DNA of 64,000 nt from positions 1 through 64,000 of the forward strand of contig CAYJGZ010000014.1 of the NCBI GenBank assembly GCA_964370045.1, read 5' to 3'. Source of the stretch: JAAYCI01 sp964370045. GTDB taxonomy: Bacteria > Bacillota > Clostridia > Oscillospirales > Ruminococcaceae. Made by a program: the position numbers and the translations under genes. The notes beneath the pieces were generated by a model. It did not search any database and was not told where the DNA came from. It saw only the letters and a list, made by a program, of their open reading frames with translations. How positions within the stretch are numbered: the first letter of the stretch is position 1; each line of letters starts with the position of its first letter. This document shows, piece after piece, positions 49,694 through 58,270 of this stretch.

Positions 49694-51475
49694 ATGGAAA
49701 AGCAAAAGAAAAAATCGCTGCTCTCAAAGCTAAATGCCTTTGCGGGAAGGTATAAGCATCTCACCACTTTGGGGATGGTTTTGTCGGGTGTGAGCGCAGT
49801 CATGACACTACTACCGATTATCTTTATATGGCGAGGTGTGAGTGAAATTATTTCGATTTATCCAAATATCACGCTCACTGATACCATTATTACAAACGCA
49901 TGGCTGGCAGTTGGCACTGCTGTTGGGGCTATGATTGTATATTTAATAGCACTTATGTGCACGCATATAGCGGCATACAGAATTGCTAAAAATATGCGAA
50001 AGACAGCGCTTAATCACATTATGAGCTTGCCTCTTGGGTTTTTTAATAGTGTAGGAAGCGGCAAACTTCGCAGGATAATTAACGATAGCGCGGGGGCAAC
50101 CGAAACATACCTTGCCCACCAACTGCCCGATTTAGTTGGTGCATACACAACACCGATTGTCGTGATTATAGTGTTGTTCGTGTTCGACTGGCGACTCGGA
50201 CTCATCAGCCTCGCGCCTCTTGTATTAGCAGCAATCTCTATGATGTCGGGAATGGGAAAAGACCAGCCTGAGAGAATAAAACAGTATCAATCGGCACTTG
50301 AAAATATGAACAATGAAGCAACGGAATATGTGCGTGGTGTCCCCGTTGTAAAAACCTTTAATCAGTCGGTGTTTTCGTTCGAGCGCTTTCACGGCGTGAT
50401 AAATTCTTACAGGAAATATGTTTCCCGGTACTCATACCGTATGAGAATGCCTATGACGATGTTTCAAGTGTTTCTTGCAAGTACCCCGATATTTTTAGTG
50501 TTGTCCTCCATTTTTATCATAAGCGGCCAAAGCGATATGACAAGTTTCTTTCTGAGCTTTTTCTTTTATCTCATATTTACACCGATTGCCTCGCTTATGC
50601 TGATGAAAATCATGTGGGTGATGCAACACTCAATGCTTGCAAATGATGCGGTAGAACGTATAGAAAATTTACTAAGTGAGAAACCGCTTGAAAAGCCGGC
50701 TGCACCAAAAGCTCCGAAAACAGCAGACATTACAATGGAAAACATCTCTTTTGCATACCCCAATGCGGACAAAAAAGCAGTGGATAATGTAAATATCAGC
50801 ATTAAGCAAGGTCAAACTGTTGCGTTTGTCGGCCCATCGGGTGGGGGAAAAACCACACTTGCAACACTTATCCCTCGCTTTTGGGATGTGGACAGCGGCA
50901 GTGTGAAAATAGGCGATGTTGATGTGCGTGATATTGATAACACAGAGCTCATGAAAAATATATCCTTTGTCTTTCAAAATACAAATCTTTACAAAGCGAG
51001 TATTTTAGACAACCTGCGTGAGGGCAAGCCAAATGCCACAATAGCTGAAGTAAACAGGGCGCTCAAAGCCGCAAGGTGTGAGGATGTTATCGAAAAATTA
51101 CCCAAAGGGCTTGATACGGTTTACGGAACAAAAGGCGTTTATCTTTCGGGTGGCGAGGCACAAAGAATTGCGCTTGCAAGAGCGATTCTCAGAGATGCTC
51201 CGATTATCCTGCTTGATGAGGCGACAGCTTTTGCAGACCCCGAAAACGAGCATCAAATCCAGCTTGCATTTAATGAGCTGACAAGAGGCAAAACGGTCTT
51301 AATGATAGCACATAGGCTCTCAACAATTAAAAGCGCCGACTTGATTTATGTTATAGCGGATGGGAAAGTTGCAGAACAAGGCACGCATAATGAGCTTGTG
51401 GCGAAAGACGGATTGTATTGCTCCATGTGGAAGGAATACCAAAGCGCATTTATTTGGAATGGGGTGAGTGCATAA
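49694..51475 (+). CDS. ABC transporter, fused permease/ATPase, subunit 1 (IrtA/YbtP-YbtQ type)
   Basis: The 593-residue half-transporter has six membrane segments (about residues 25-310) and a C-terminal ATPase domain: Walker A GPSGGGKTT, signature LSGGEAQRIALARAI, Walker B with D-loop IILLDEATAFADPENE. The D-loop sequence AFADPENE is typical of the IrtAB/YbtPQ subgroup, which imports iron-siderophores despite an exporter fold. Its partner follows with a one-base stop/start overlap (TAATG), so they form a heterodimer. Import of a siderophore is inferred; a drug exporter is the alternative. It is under the TetR gene upstream. Confidence 0.88.
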   Translation: MEKQKKKSLLSKLNAFAGRYKHLTTLGMVLSGVSAVMTLLPIIFIWRGVSEIISIYPNITLTDTIITNAWLAVGTAVGAMIVYLIALMCTHIAAYRIAKNMRKTALNHIMSLPLGFFNSVGSGKLRRIINDSAGATETYLAHQLPDLVGAYTTPIVVIIVLFVFDWRLGLISLAPLVLAAISMMSGMGKDQPERIKQYQSALENMNNEATEYVRGVPVVKTFNQSVFSFERFHGVINSYRKYVSRYSYRMRMPMTMFQVFLASTPIFLVLSSIFIISGQSDMTSFFLSFFFYLIFTPIASLMLMKIMWVMQHSMLANDAVERIENLLSEKPLEKPAAPKAPKTADITMENISFAYPNADKKAVDNVNISIKQGQTVAFVGPSGGGKTTLATLIPRFWDVDSGSVKIGDVDVRDIDNTELMKNISFVFQNTNLYKASILDNLREGKPNATIAEVNRALKAARCEDVIEKLPKGLDTVYGTKGVYLSGGEAQRIALARAILRDAPIILLDEATAFADPENEHQIQLAFNELTRGKTVLMIAHRLSTIKSADLIYVIADGKVAEQGTHNELVAKDGLYCSMWKEYQSAFIWNGVSA

Positions 51476-53220
51476 TGAAAAAGTATTTACAAAAAACTTT
51501 TGCTCTAACTGAACTTGGAGCAAGCGAACTACTAAAAGCAAGCATTATCACTGTGTTTATAAATATAGCTGTTATGGCAGTGAGCGGTATTTCCTACTTT
51601 TTTATACAAGATACGCTTTTGCCGCTTTTGGAAGGCAACGCACCTGTCTATACAGTTTTGGCTTATGTGGGCTATGCTGTTTTTATCCTGGTTTTACTGA
51701 CCGTTCTTTACTATTTTCAATATAATTTCTGCTATATTTCAGCTTATGATGAAAGTGCAAATATGCGAATTTCTCTTGCGGAAAGGCTTCGCAAGCTACC
51801 ACTTTCGTTCTTTGGTAAAAAGGATTTGTCCGACTTAACCTCAACTATTATGGGCGATGTGACGATGATGGAAAACGCCTTTTCGCATTTTATTCCCGGA
51901 TTTATCGGCTCAATCATCTCGACAATAATAATGGGCATCGGTATGTTTTTGTTCGACTGGCGGCTTGCGCTTTCGCTCACATGGGTAATACCCGTATCAT
52001 TTTTTATGTGTGTCGCCAGCAAAAAACTGCAAGACTATTTCCTGCTGAAAACAAAGGCAATTCAGCTGACATACCTTGATAAAATTCAAGAGTGCCTTGA
52101 AAATGTCAAGGATATTAAGGCGAACAACAGGGAAGATGCACATCTGGATATTATGGAAAGCCATTTTGACAACCACGAAAAAGCGAGCATTAAAGCAGAG
52201 TTTGCCACAGGAACATTTGTAAGTATGTCGCAGATGATATTAAAGCTCGGAATCGCAACTACTATGATAGTCGGAGTTGCGCTTCTTGCAAGCGGTGAAG
52301 TTTCGCTCTTGACTTTTCTTGTGTTTTTGATGATAGCTTCAAGAATTTATGACCCACTTGCCGGGGCGCTCATAAATCTTGCGGGTATATTTATCTCGCT
52401 GAAAAGCGTTGAACGGATGAAAGAGTTTGAAAATACAAAGATTCAAACAGGCAAAGAAACTATGTCGCCGAACGGATATGACATTAGCTTTGATAATGTG
52501 CAGTTTTCCTATGATACAAGCGAGACAGTGCTGAATAGGGTGAGCTTTACAGCAAAGCAGGGTGAAGTTACTGCCCTTGTTGGCCCATCGGGTGGAGGGA
52601 AGAGCACAGCTATGAAACTTGCCGCAAGATTTTGGGATATAGAGAGCGGTAAAATCACCATAGGCGGTGAAGATGTGAACAGCATTGAATCCGAAATACT
52701 GCTCAAAGAAATCTCAATCGTGTTCCAAGATGTGACGCTCTTTAATAATACTGTTATGGAAAATATCCGCATAGGCAGAAAAAACGCCACTGACGACGAA
52801 GTGGTTGAAGCTGCAAAAAATGCACAGTGCCACGAATTTATTATGTCTATGCCGGATGGCTATAACACCCTTATCGGTGAAAACGGCTCTAAGCTTTCGG
52901 GTGGTGAGCGCCAAAGAATATCTATTGCAAGGGCACTGCTCAAAGATGCGCCTATTGTATTGCTTGATGAGGCGACATCCTCGCTCGACATTCAAAATGA
53001 AAGTGCTGTTCAAAAGGCGGTTTCAAGGCTTACAAAGGATAAGACGGTTATAGTAATTGCCCACAAAATGAGGACTATCGCGGGGGCGAATAAGATTGTA
53101 TTGCTAAAAGAGGGCAAAGTGCGTGCCGAGGGTACGCACAGTGAACTGCTAAAAAAATCTGCCGACTATGAGAATATGATAAAGCTTCAAACCGAGAGCA
53201 TGAACTGGGTGTTGTCGTAA
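51475..53220 (+). CDS. ABC transporter, fused permease/ATPase, subunit 2
   Basis: The 581-residue partner has six membrane segments (about residues 20-300) and an ATPase domain with GPSGGGKST, LSGGERQRISIARALL and LLDEATSSLDIQNES, followed by VIVIAHKMRTIAGANKIVLL. The last segment again recalls siderophore-type pairs. The ATG shares its A with the stop codon of subunit 1. No siderophore synthesis or reductase gene lies nearby, so the substrate is open. Confidence 0.88.
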   Translation: MKKYLQKTFALTELGASELLKASIITVFINIAVMAVSGISYFFIQDTLLPLLEGNAPVYTVLAYVGYAVFILVLLTVLYYFQYNFCYISAYDESANMRISLAERLRKLPLSFFGKKDLSDLTSTIMGDVTMMENAFSHFIPGFIGSIISTIIMGIGMFLFDWRLALSLTWVIPVSFFMCVASKKLQDYFLLKTKAIQLTYLDKIQECLENVKDIKANNREDAHLDIMESHFDNHEKASIKAEFATGTFVSMSQMILKLGIATTMIVGVALLASGEVSLLTFLVFLMIASRIYDPLAGALINLAGIFISLKSVERMKEFENTKIQTGKETMSPNGYDISFDNVQFSYDTSETVLNRVSFTAKQGEVTALVGPSGGGKSTAMKLAARFWDIESGKITIGGEDVNSIESEILLKEISIVFQDVTLFNNTVMENIRIGRKNATDDEVVEAAKNAQCHEFIMSMPDGYNTLIGENGSKLSGGERQRISIARALLKDAPIVLLDEATSSLDIQNESAVQKAVSRLTKDKTVIVIAHKMRTIAGANKIVLLKEGKVRAEGTHSELLKKSADYENMIKLQTESMNWVLS

Positions 53221-53250
53221 AATGGTTTGTTAAGAAGTAGTGAAAAAATG

Positions 53251-53361
53251 GGTGTGGACAAACGTAGTGGTTTGTTTTTTGCCATATCCTCCCCCTATCG
53301 CAAGCGGGGGAGGATATGGCGTCACTTAACATATCCCAAATCACTTTTATGTGTCCGCACC
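53251..53361 (+). mobile_element. Dispersed palindromic element, full copy H
   Basis: Left end GGTGTGGACAAACG, hairpin GCCATATCCTCCCCC with an enlarged loop, right end TATGTGTCCGCACC. Flanking 10-mers TGAAAAAATG (53241-53250) and CGAAAAAGGC (53362-53371) share GAAAAA (6 of 10). It lies inside the A/T-rich block, so the element moved after that block was in place, or came with it. Confidence 0.85.
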
Positions 53362-53396
53362 CGAAAAAGGCTAATAGCTTGAAAGGAGATGTGAAA

Positions 53397-54002
53397 ATGG
53401 CAAACAATCAATTTTTGTCACAAGCTAAAAAGTTTTTAATAGAAGCATATGGCGAAGAAAAAGGAAAGTTAATTATAAGCTCATCATTTGCAAGGTTTGA
53501 AGAAATTTGCAGAGAAAATGCGAATGAGCCAAAAGCCATGCACAGTCATACAAGAGCAAAAATATATCCTTGCATCTCGGTGCTTGATGCACAGATAAAA
53601 AATGGGGTTGCAAGGGAGGATGCACTTGCCTTCAATTTTAAGTTTATTGAGTGGAGAAGCTACAAAGGGGCGAAGATTGTCTCAAAGCTTATGAAAATAC
53701 CGGGAATTTACAAAAAAATGCCCGTCATGTTTGGAAATATGACAAAGAAAAAATTTGGTATTAAGCAAAATTTTGATGCGGTATTTCACGAAATATCAGC
53801 TAAAGAAATGCGCTTTGATATGACAAAATGCCCCTACTCGGAGCTGTGTGCAAAATACGGCTATCCCGAAATCACAAAGGCCTTTTGCAGAGGTGACGAC
53901 ATAATTTATGGCAATATGCACCCGAAACTCGCTTGGGGAAGGACCAAAACCATAGGCGACGGCGATGAGTATTGCGATTTTAAGCTGACGGTAGTGAAAT
54001 AA
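53397..54002 (+). CDS. L-2-amino-thiazoline-4-carboxylate hydrolase-like protein
   Basis: The 201-residue protein resembles the ATC-hydrolase family often found beside TetR regulators and ABC transporters in Clostridia. Recognisable segments are the conserved C-terminal motif MTKCPYSELCAKYGYPEI, FCRGDDIIYGN and KLAWGRTKTIGDGDEYCDF. The founding enzyme opens a thiazoline ring on the way to cysteine; most members are untested. AAAGGAG precedes the ATG at 53397. It is 177 bp after the ABC pair, with a palindromic element between. Confidence 0.8.
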   Translation: MANNQFLSQAKKFLIEAYGEEKGKLIISSSFARFEEICRENANEPKAMHSHTRAKIYPCISVLDAQIKNGVAREDALAFNFKFIEWRSYKGAKIVSKLMKIPGIYKKMPVMFGNMTKKKFGIKQNFDAVFHEISAKEMRFDMTKCPYSELCAKYGYPEITKAFCRGDDIIYGNMHPKLAWGRTKTIGDGDEYCDFKLTVVK

Positions 54003-54020
54003 ATCACCGCATTTGGACAA
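54000..54020 (-). repeat. End fragment of the dispersed palindromic element
   Basis: On the minus strand TCCAAATGCGGTGATTTA is identical over 18 bases to the left arm of the full copy at 60675. No other part of the element remains. Confidence 0.65.
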
Positions 54021-54056
54021 TCCCCCCTAAATAGCAATATTGCAAAACCTATAGAC

Positions 54057-54086
54057 TTGTGCTATGCTTTCAGAGATGGATACAAT
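54057..54086 (+). promoter_or_regulatory. Promoter of the MATE gene
   Basis: TTGTGC (54057-54062) and TACAAT (54081-54086) are 18 bp apart, giving a leader of about 145 nt before the start at 54239. Confidence 0.5.
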
Positions 54087-54177
54087 AGAAGCAAAGTGTG
54101 GAAATGTAGGCAGGTTGGTTTGTTCTTCGTGTTGAAAATCTTCAAAGATGTTAGAAACTGGCATGTTCTACAATATG

Positions 54178-54209
54178 ACACCGAACCCAATGTGTTTTGG
54201 GTTCGGTGT
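54178..54209 (+). promoter_or_regulatory. Leader hairpin of the MATE gene
   Basis: ACACCGAACCCAA and TTGGGTTCGGTGT form a perfect 13-bp stem with a 6-nt loop, 30 bases before the MATE start. No T run follows, so it is not a simple terminator. It could be an RNA stability element or part of an attenuation system. Confidence 0.6.
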
Positions 54210-54238
54210 TGACTTTTAATCATCAAGGAGATGACTTC

Positions 54239-55663
54239 ATGAGGGAAAATAACAGCGATAAATTGGGCAGTATGAGTATACCGAAGCTTTTTGCTACGCT
54301 TGCACTGCCTGCAATAACAGCACAGCTTATCAATATTGTGTATACCATAGTGGACAGAATTTACATAGGCAGGCTGCCAAATAGTGAGCTTGCAATGTCT
54401 GCGCTTGCGATATCGCTTCCTGTTATCACCTTGATAACGGCGTTTAACATGCTTTTGGGAACGGGCGGTGCTCCGCTTGTGGCGATGCGCCTTGGGCGAA
54501 AGGACCGTGAGGGCGCAAATAAAATACTTACAAATGCTTTTGTGATGCTTACGGTAGTCGGAATACTTTTGACGGTGGCGTTGCTTATTTTTCAGCAGCC
54601 GCTGCTTTATCTTTTCGGTGCGGTGGATGAGAACATAGCCCTTGCAAAAGACTATGTGGGGATATACGCCTTGGGCACTCTTTTTGTGATGTATGCAGTG
54701 GGTATGAACCCGTATATCAGCACACAAGGGCGCGCTACGCTTGCTATGTCTACGGTGGCACTGGGTGCTGTGCTGAATATAATTCTCGACCCTATCTTCA
54801 TATTTGTGTTTGACATGGGGGTGAAGGGAGCTGCGCTGGCGACAATAATCTCTCAGTTTGCCTCTGCTGTTTGCGTATTGATGTTTTTCTTTAAGGGTAA
54901 ATCTGAAGTAAAAGTGAAAAAGAAATATATTATGCCGGACATGAAAATTGTGGCGGGGATTTTAGCGCTGGGCGTCTCTCCTTTTATAATGAGCGCCACA
55001 GAGGCATTTTTGCAAATATCTTTTAATAATCAGCTGAGCCTTTACGGGGGCACGCTTGCTGTAGGTTCTAAGGCAATATTGGCAAGCTTGCACCAAGTTT
55101 TGTTGCTCACAGCGATGGGCATGTCGCAGGGTGCACAGCCTATTTTGAGCTACAATTTTGGTGCGGGAAATTTTGAAAGAACACGCGCTGCCTTTAAGTT
55201 TTTACTTAGGTGTATGATGATATTTGCGGTTGCTTTTGTGGGATGTCTTCTCCTTTTCCCAAGCTTTTTTGCGGCGATGTTTACAAACGATGCGATGTCC
55301 ATAGAGTTTACATCATGGGCAATACGGCCGTTTTTTATGGGCGGAATGTTCTTTGGAGTACAGCTTGCCTGTCAGCAGAGCTTTATTGCACTGGGGGAAG
55401 CAAAGAGCTCCGTTGCAATGGCGGTGTTTAGGAAACTTGTGCTTCTTATACCGATGATTTATCTACTGCCTACGCTTATAGGGGATAGCGCATTTGTCAC
55501 AGCTATGGCGCAGCCGGTAGCGCACATGGTGTCGGATGCGGGCAGGGTGTTTGCGGTGCTTTTTTCGGAGAGCATATCCGACATACTCGCCGCAACGCTC
55601 ACGGGAATTATATTCTTTAGATTTTACAAGAAAAACCTGTGTGCACCAAAAAATAGTGTATAA
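54239..55663 (+). CDS. MATE-family efflux transporter
   Basis: The 474-residue protein has twelve hydrophobic segments arranged as two MATE repeats. Family features are LFATLALPAITAQLINIVYTIVD at the start, GRATLAMSTVALGAVLNIILD in the loop before helix 5, and YNFGAGNFERTRAAFK in the second half. It would export drugs or metabolites using a sodium or proton gradient. AAGGAG precedes the ATG at 54239. A leader hairpin and separate promoter lie upstream. Confidence 0.92.
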   Translation: MRENNSDKLGSMSIPKLFATLALPAITAQLINIVYTIVDRIYIGRLPNSELAMSALAISLPVITLITAFNMLLGTGGAPLVAMRLGRKDREGANKILTNAFVMLTVVGILLTVALLIFQQPLLYLFGAVDENIALAKDYVGIYALGTLFVMYAVGMNPYISTQGRATLAMSTVALGAVLNIILDPIFIFVFDMGVKGAALATIISQFASAVCVLMFFFKGKSEVKVKKKYIMPDMKIVAGILALGVSPFIMSATEAFLQISFNNQLSLYGGTLAVGSKAILASLHQVLLLTAMGMSQGAQPILSYNFGAGNFERTRAAFKFLLRCMMIFAVAFVGCLLLFPSFFAAMFTNDAMSIEFTSWAIRPFFMGGMFFGVQLACQQSFIALGEAKSSVAMAVFRKLVLLIPMIYLLPTLIGDSAFVTAMAQPVAHMVSDAGRVFAVLFSESISDILAATLTGIIFFRFYKKNLCAPKNSV

Positions 55664-55714
55664 TTAGTATTATAATGTTGCAAAAGCCGGAACAAGTGAG
55701 CAGGGGAGGGGCAT

Positions 55715-57031
55715 GTGGAAAACTACAACAAGCTTGATGTCGCCGCAAAGCTATTTCCCTCGGTTACGGGAAGGAATAACTCATCCGTTTTTAGGATGTC
55801 TGTGCTTTTGACCGAGAAGGTTGACGCGCGGCTGTTACAGCTGTCGGTAAACATGATATACGAGAGATTTTCCCTGTTTTTCTTGAATCTGAGACGGGGT
55901 GTATTTTGGAACTATTTTGATAAAAACCACGTTCACTTTACGGTTGAAGAGGAGCGAAAATCGCCCTGCAGCACCATAGTCTCTACCGAAAGCAAGGGCT
56001 ATATAATAAAAATTCTCTATCATGCAAACAGAATATCCGTTGAGGCTTTTCACTCTATTGCGGACGGAAGCTCGGTGGCAGAGCTTTTGAAGTCGCTTGT
56101 GTACTATTACCTGTGCCTAAAGTATGGGGAGTTTGATGCACAAGGGAAGGTGCTCTTGTTTGATGAGGAGAGCAAAAATGATGAGGATAGCTTTGAAAAG
56201 CACTTTGGACGATTGAAAGGCAAAGCTAAAAAGTCTGAAAAAGTGAAAAAAACTCCGCAGCCCAAAGAGGAAAATGCCTTTAGAATAAAAGGGAAGCCTT
56301 TTCGGCGAAAGGGATTAAGTGTCGTAAGTGCGGTGTTTTGTGCGGACGAGGTGAAAAAATATTGTAAAAGCAGTGGCTGTTCCATTACAGCGTTGCTGGC
56401 GGCAAATTTGATTATGGCAATATACGAGCGAAGCCAAAAAGCTTCAAGCGATAAAAGAGCCATAGTGGTGGCGGTGCCGGTGAATTTGCGCAAAATGTTT
56501 AGTTCGCAGACGCTGAAAAATTTTTTCGGTGTTGTAAATGTGGGCTGTAAGCTGGACGAAAGCGTAACATTTGAGCAGCTGCTTTTGTCTGTTTCGGAGC
56601 AGATGAAGAGCGCCTCCGACCAAAGCTATCTTGAGGAAATGTCACGAAAAAATGTTGAAATGTCGGGAAATCTTTTCTCTCGGCACACGCCACTTGTTCT
56701 GAAAAATATGGTGGTATCCATAGGGTTCAACTATATGGGCGAGCTGAAAAAAACCATGGCACTTTCAAATGTGGGTGTGGTGGGCTTTCCCGATGGAGCA
56801 AGGAAGTACATTCGCCACATGGAGTTTTTGCTGTACTCCACACCCAAAAGCCCGATAAACTGCTCTGTGTGTACTTTTGGGGATAAAATGTGTATAAGCT
56901 TTACAAGCTCGGTGGTGTCTGTGGGGATTATAAAAGAATTTGTGACATCATTGTGCGAAAAAACGGACACAGATGCGCAGGTGTATTCCAACATGTGGGG
57001 CGAAGAGTATGAACAGATGCAAAGAGTGTAA
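55715..57031 (+). CDS. Alcohol acetyltransferase / condensation-domain-like acyltransferase
   Basis: The 438-residue protein carries the HxxxDG motif of BAHD/condensation-type acyltransferases in FHSIADGSS (near residue 113), followed by a second domain with VPVNLRKMF and FGVVNVGC. This plan matches the alcohol-acetyltransferase-like proteins of Clostridia. A charged linker (about residues 155-195) separates the halves. The GTG start follows AGGGGAGGGG. The DUF6320 gene overlaps its 3' end by 23 bp, a pairing that suggests joint function. The acyl donor and acceptor are unknown. Confidence 0.8.
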   Translation: MENYNKLDVAAKLFPSVTGRNNSSVFRMSVLLTEKVDARLLQLSVNMIYERFSLFFLNLRRGVFWNYFDKNHVHFTVEEERKSPCSTIVSTESKGYIIKILYHANRISVEAFHSIADGSSVAELLKSLVYYYLCLKYGEFDAQGKVLLFDEESKNDEDSFEKHFGRLKGKAKKSEKVKKTPQPKEENAFRIKGKPFRRKGLSVVSAVFCADEVKKYCKSSGCSITALLAANLIMAIYERSQKASSDKRAIVVAVPVNLRKMFSSQTLKNFFGVVNVGCKLDESVTFEQLLLSVSEQMKSASDQSYLEEMSRKNVEMSGNLFSRHTPLVLKNMVVSIGFNYMGELKKTMALSNVGVVGFPDGARKYIRHMEFLLYSTPKSPINCSVCTFGDKMCISFTSSVVSVGIIKEFVTSLCEKTDTDAQVYSNMWGEEYEQMQRV

Positions 57032-57650
57032 TGTGCAGGTGTACGAGAGTGAAAGAAGATGCCCCCTGTGCCATGCGGACATGGGGCAGACAAAGCCCAC
57101 TGAGGTGGTTTACCCCGAATACAGTGACATCATCACGCTGAGAAGCCCACTTAGAAATCTGCCGCTGTTTGTGAGCCTTACCTCAATCATAGTGTGTGTG
57201 CTGGTGAACTGGTACACATATGATGCGAGTGAAATACTTTGGGCCGGCATTGTGACGGCAGGTGTTTTGTACGGTTTTGCCATGTACAAGCTAACACGTA
57301 CACGCAAAAAAAACCACGGCGCAAAGATGCTGTACAGCTACATCACAACAGGCCTTTTGCTACTGGCAATAAACCTTTTTGTGGGTGGGTTTCTTTGGTC
57401 GGTGGATATAGTTTTGCCGGCGCTTAGCCTTGCGACAATAGTCTACCTCACAGTATGTGCACTGCGCAACAGGGAAAGGTTTTCGGAGTACTTCGGCTAT
57501 ATTATGGCGGTCACGCTAATAGGCATTGCGGCGCTGGTGGTGTGGGGAATATTTATTGGCGTTGCGGTGGGTGTTGTGATAGTGCTGGGGCTGTATTTGT
57601 TTGCGGACAAAGGGCTGAGAGAGGAAATAAGAAAGAGATTTCATAGATAG
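57009..57650 (+). CDS. DUF6320 zinc-ribbon membrane protein
   Basis: The 213-residue protein starts with a zinc ribbon (MNRCKECNVQVYESERRCPLC) and then has six hydrophobic segments, with short charged loops such as TRTRKKNHG. This fits DUF6320, commonly encoded next to the acyltransferase type seen upstream. The start lies inside the upstream gene (23-bp overlap), so translation is coupled. Its role is unknown; anchoring or regulating the acyltransferase is a guess. Confidence 0.8.
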   Translation: MNRCKECNVQVYESERRCPLCHADMGQTKPTEVVYPEYSDIITLRSPLRNLPLFVSLTSIIVCVLVNWYTYDASEILWAGIVTAGVLYGFAMYKLTRTRKKNHGAKMLYSYITTGLLLLAINLFVGGFLWSVDIVLPALSLATIVYLTVCALRNRERFSEYFGYIMAVTLIGIAALVVWGIFIGVAVGVVIVLGLYLFADKGLREEIRKRFHR

Positions 57651-57678
57651 GTAAATAAAAGCGTAAGTAAGCGTAAAA

Positions 57679-57716
57679 AAACAAAAGCCTTGCACAAAAA
57701 GTGCAGGCTTTTGTTT
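57679..57716. terminator. Bidirectional terminator after the DUF6320 gene
   Basis: AAACAAAAGCCTTGCAC pairs with GTGCAGGCTTTTGTTT with one bulged T, over a 5-nt A loop. T and A runs flank it. Confidence 0.88.
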
Positions 57717-57800
57717 GGTAATGGATAAATGATGGTTGCTTAATTTGAAAAACAGCGCAAGATGTGATGTTTTTTTAAGTTGAGTGGCTATATGTACACT

Positions 57801-58118
57801 CTACAACATCTGCTTATACTGCAATCCCCACTCGGCCATTGCACGCAAAACAGGCTGTAAGCTTTTTCCAAGCTCTGTCAGTGAATACTCCACACGGGGC
57901 GGCACTTCAGCGTAAGCAACACGGCTCACAAGGCCGCACTCCTCCATCCTTCGCAGGTTTGAGGTAAGCACCTTTTGGGATATATCACCAATGGATTTTT
58001 TTAGCTCGCCAAAACGCTTTGTGCCGTCGCTAAGGTCACGAAGTATCAGAATTTTCCACTTATCACCAATTAAATTCAGCGTGGTTTCCACAGGGCAGCG
58101 GGGAGTTTCTTCTCTCAT
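57801..58118 (-). CDS. HxlR-family winged-helix regulator
   Basis: The 105-residue protein shows the HxlR pattern: a single N-terminal Cys in RCPVETTLNLIGDKWKILIL, the recognition helix around ISQKVLTSNLRRMEECGL, and VEYSLTELGKSLQPVL. The ATG at 58118 follows AAAGGA. It is divergent from the amino-acid ABC importer at 58271, so it may control that operon. Imperfect facing arms AAAGTATACC (58146-58155) and GGTACCTACTTT (58168-58179) in the shared spacer are a candidate operator. Confidence 0.85.
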   Translation of the reverse strand: MREETPRCPVETTLNLIGDKWKILILRDLSDGTKRFGELKKSIGDISQKVLTSNLRRMEECGLVSRVAYAEVPPRVEYSLTELGKSLQPVLRAMAEWGLQYKQML

Positions 58119-58145
58119 GAGTGCAATTCCTTTACTATAGTTTCT

Positions 58146-58179
58146 AAAGTATACCAGCACACTGTGAGGTACCTACTTT
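58146..58179. promoter_or_regulatory. Candidate HxlR operator
   Basis: AAAGTATACC and GGTACCTACTTT face each other across 12 bp, matching after allowing two extra bases in the right arm. The placement between the divergent genes is the main support. Confidence 0.35.
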
Positions 58180-58270
58180 ACAAATGGTTGTTAAAAATAT
58201 AATATTATATCATGTTGTTTTTGTCAATGACATATAGTTTGTGCTCGTCTCAAATAAGGAGGGATTGTTT

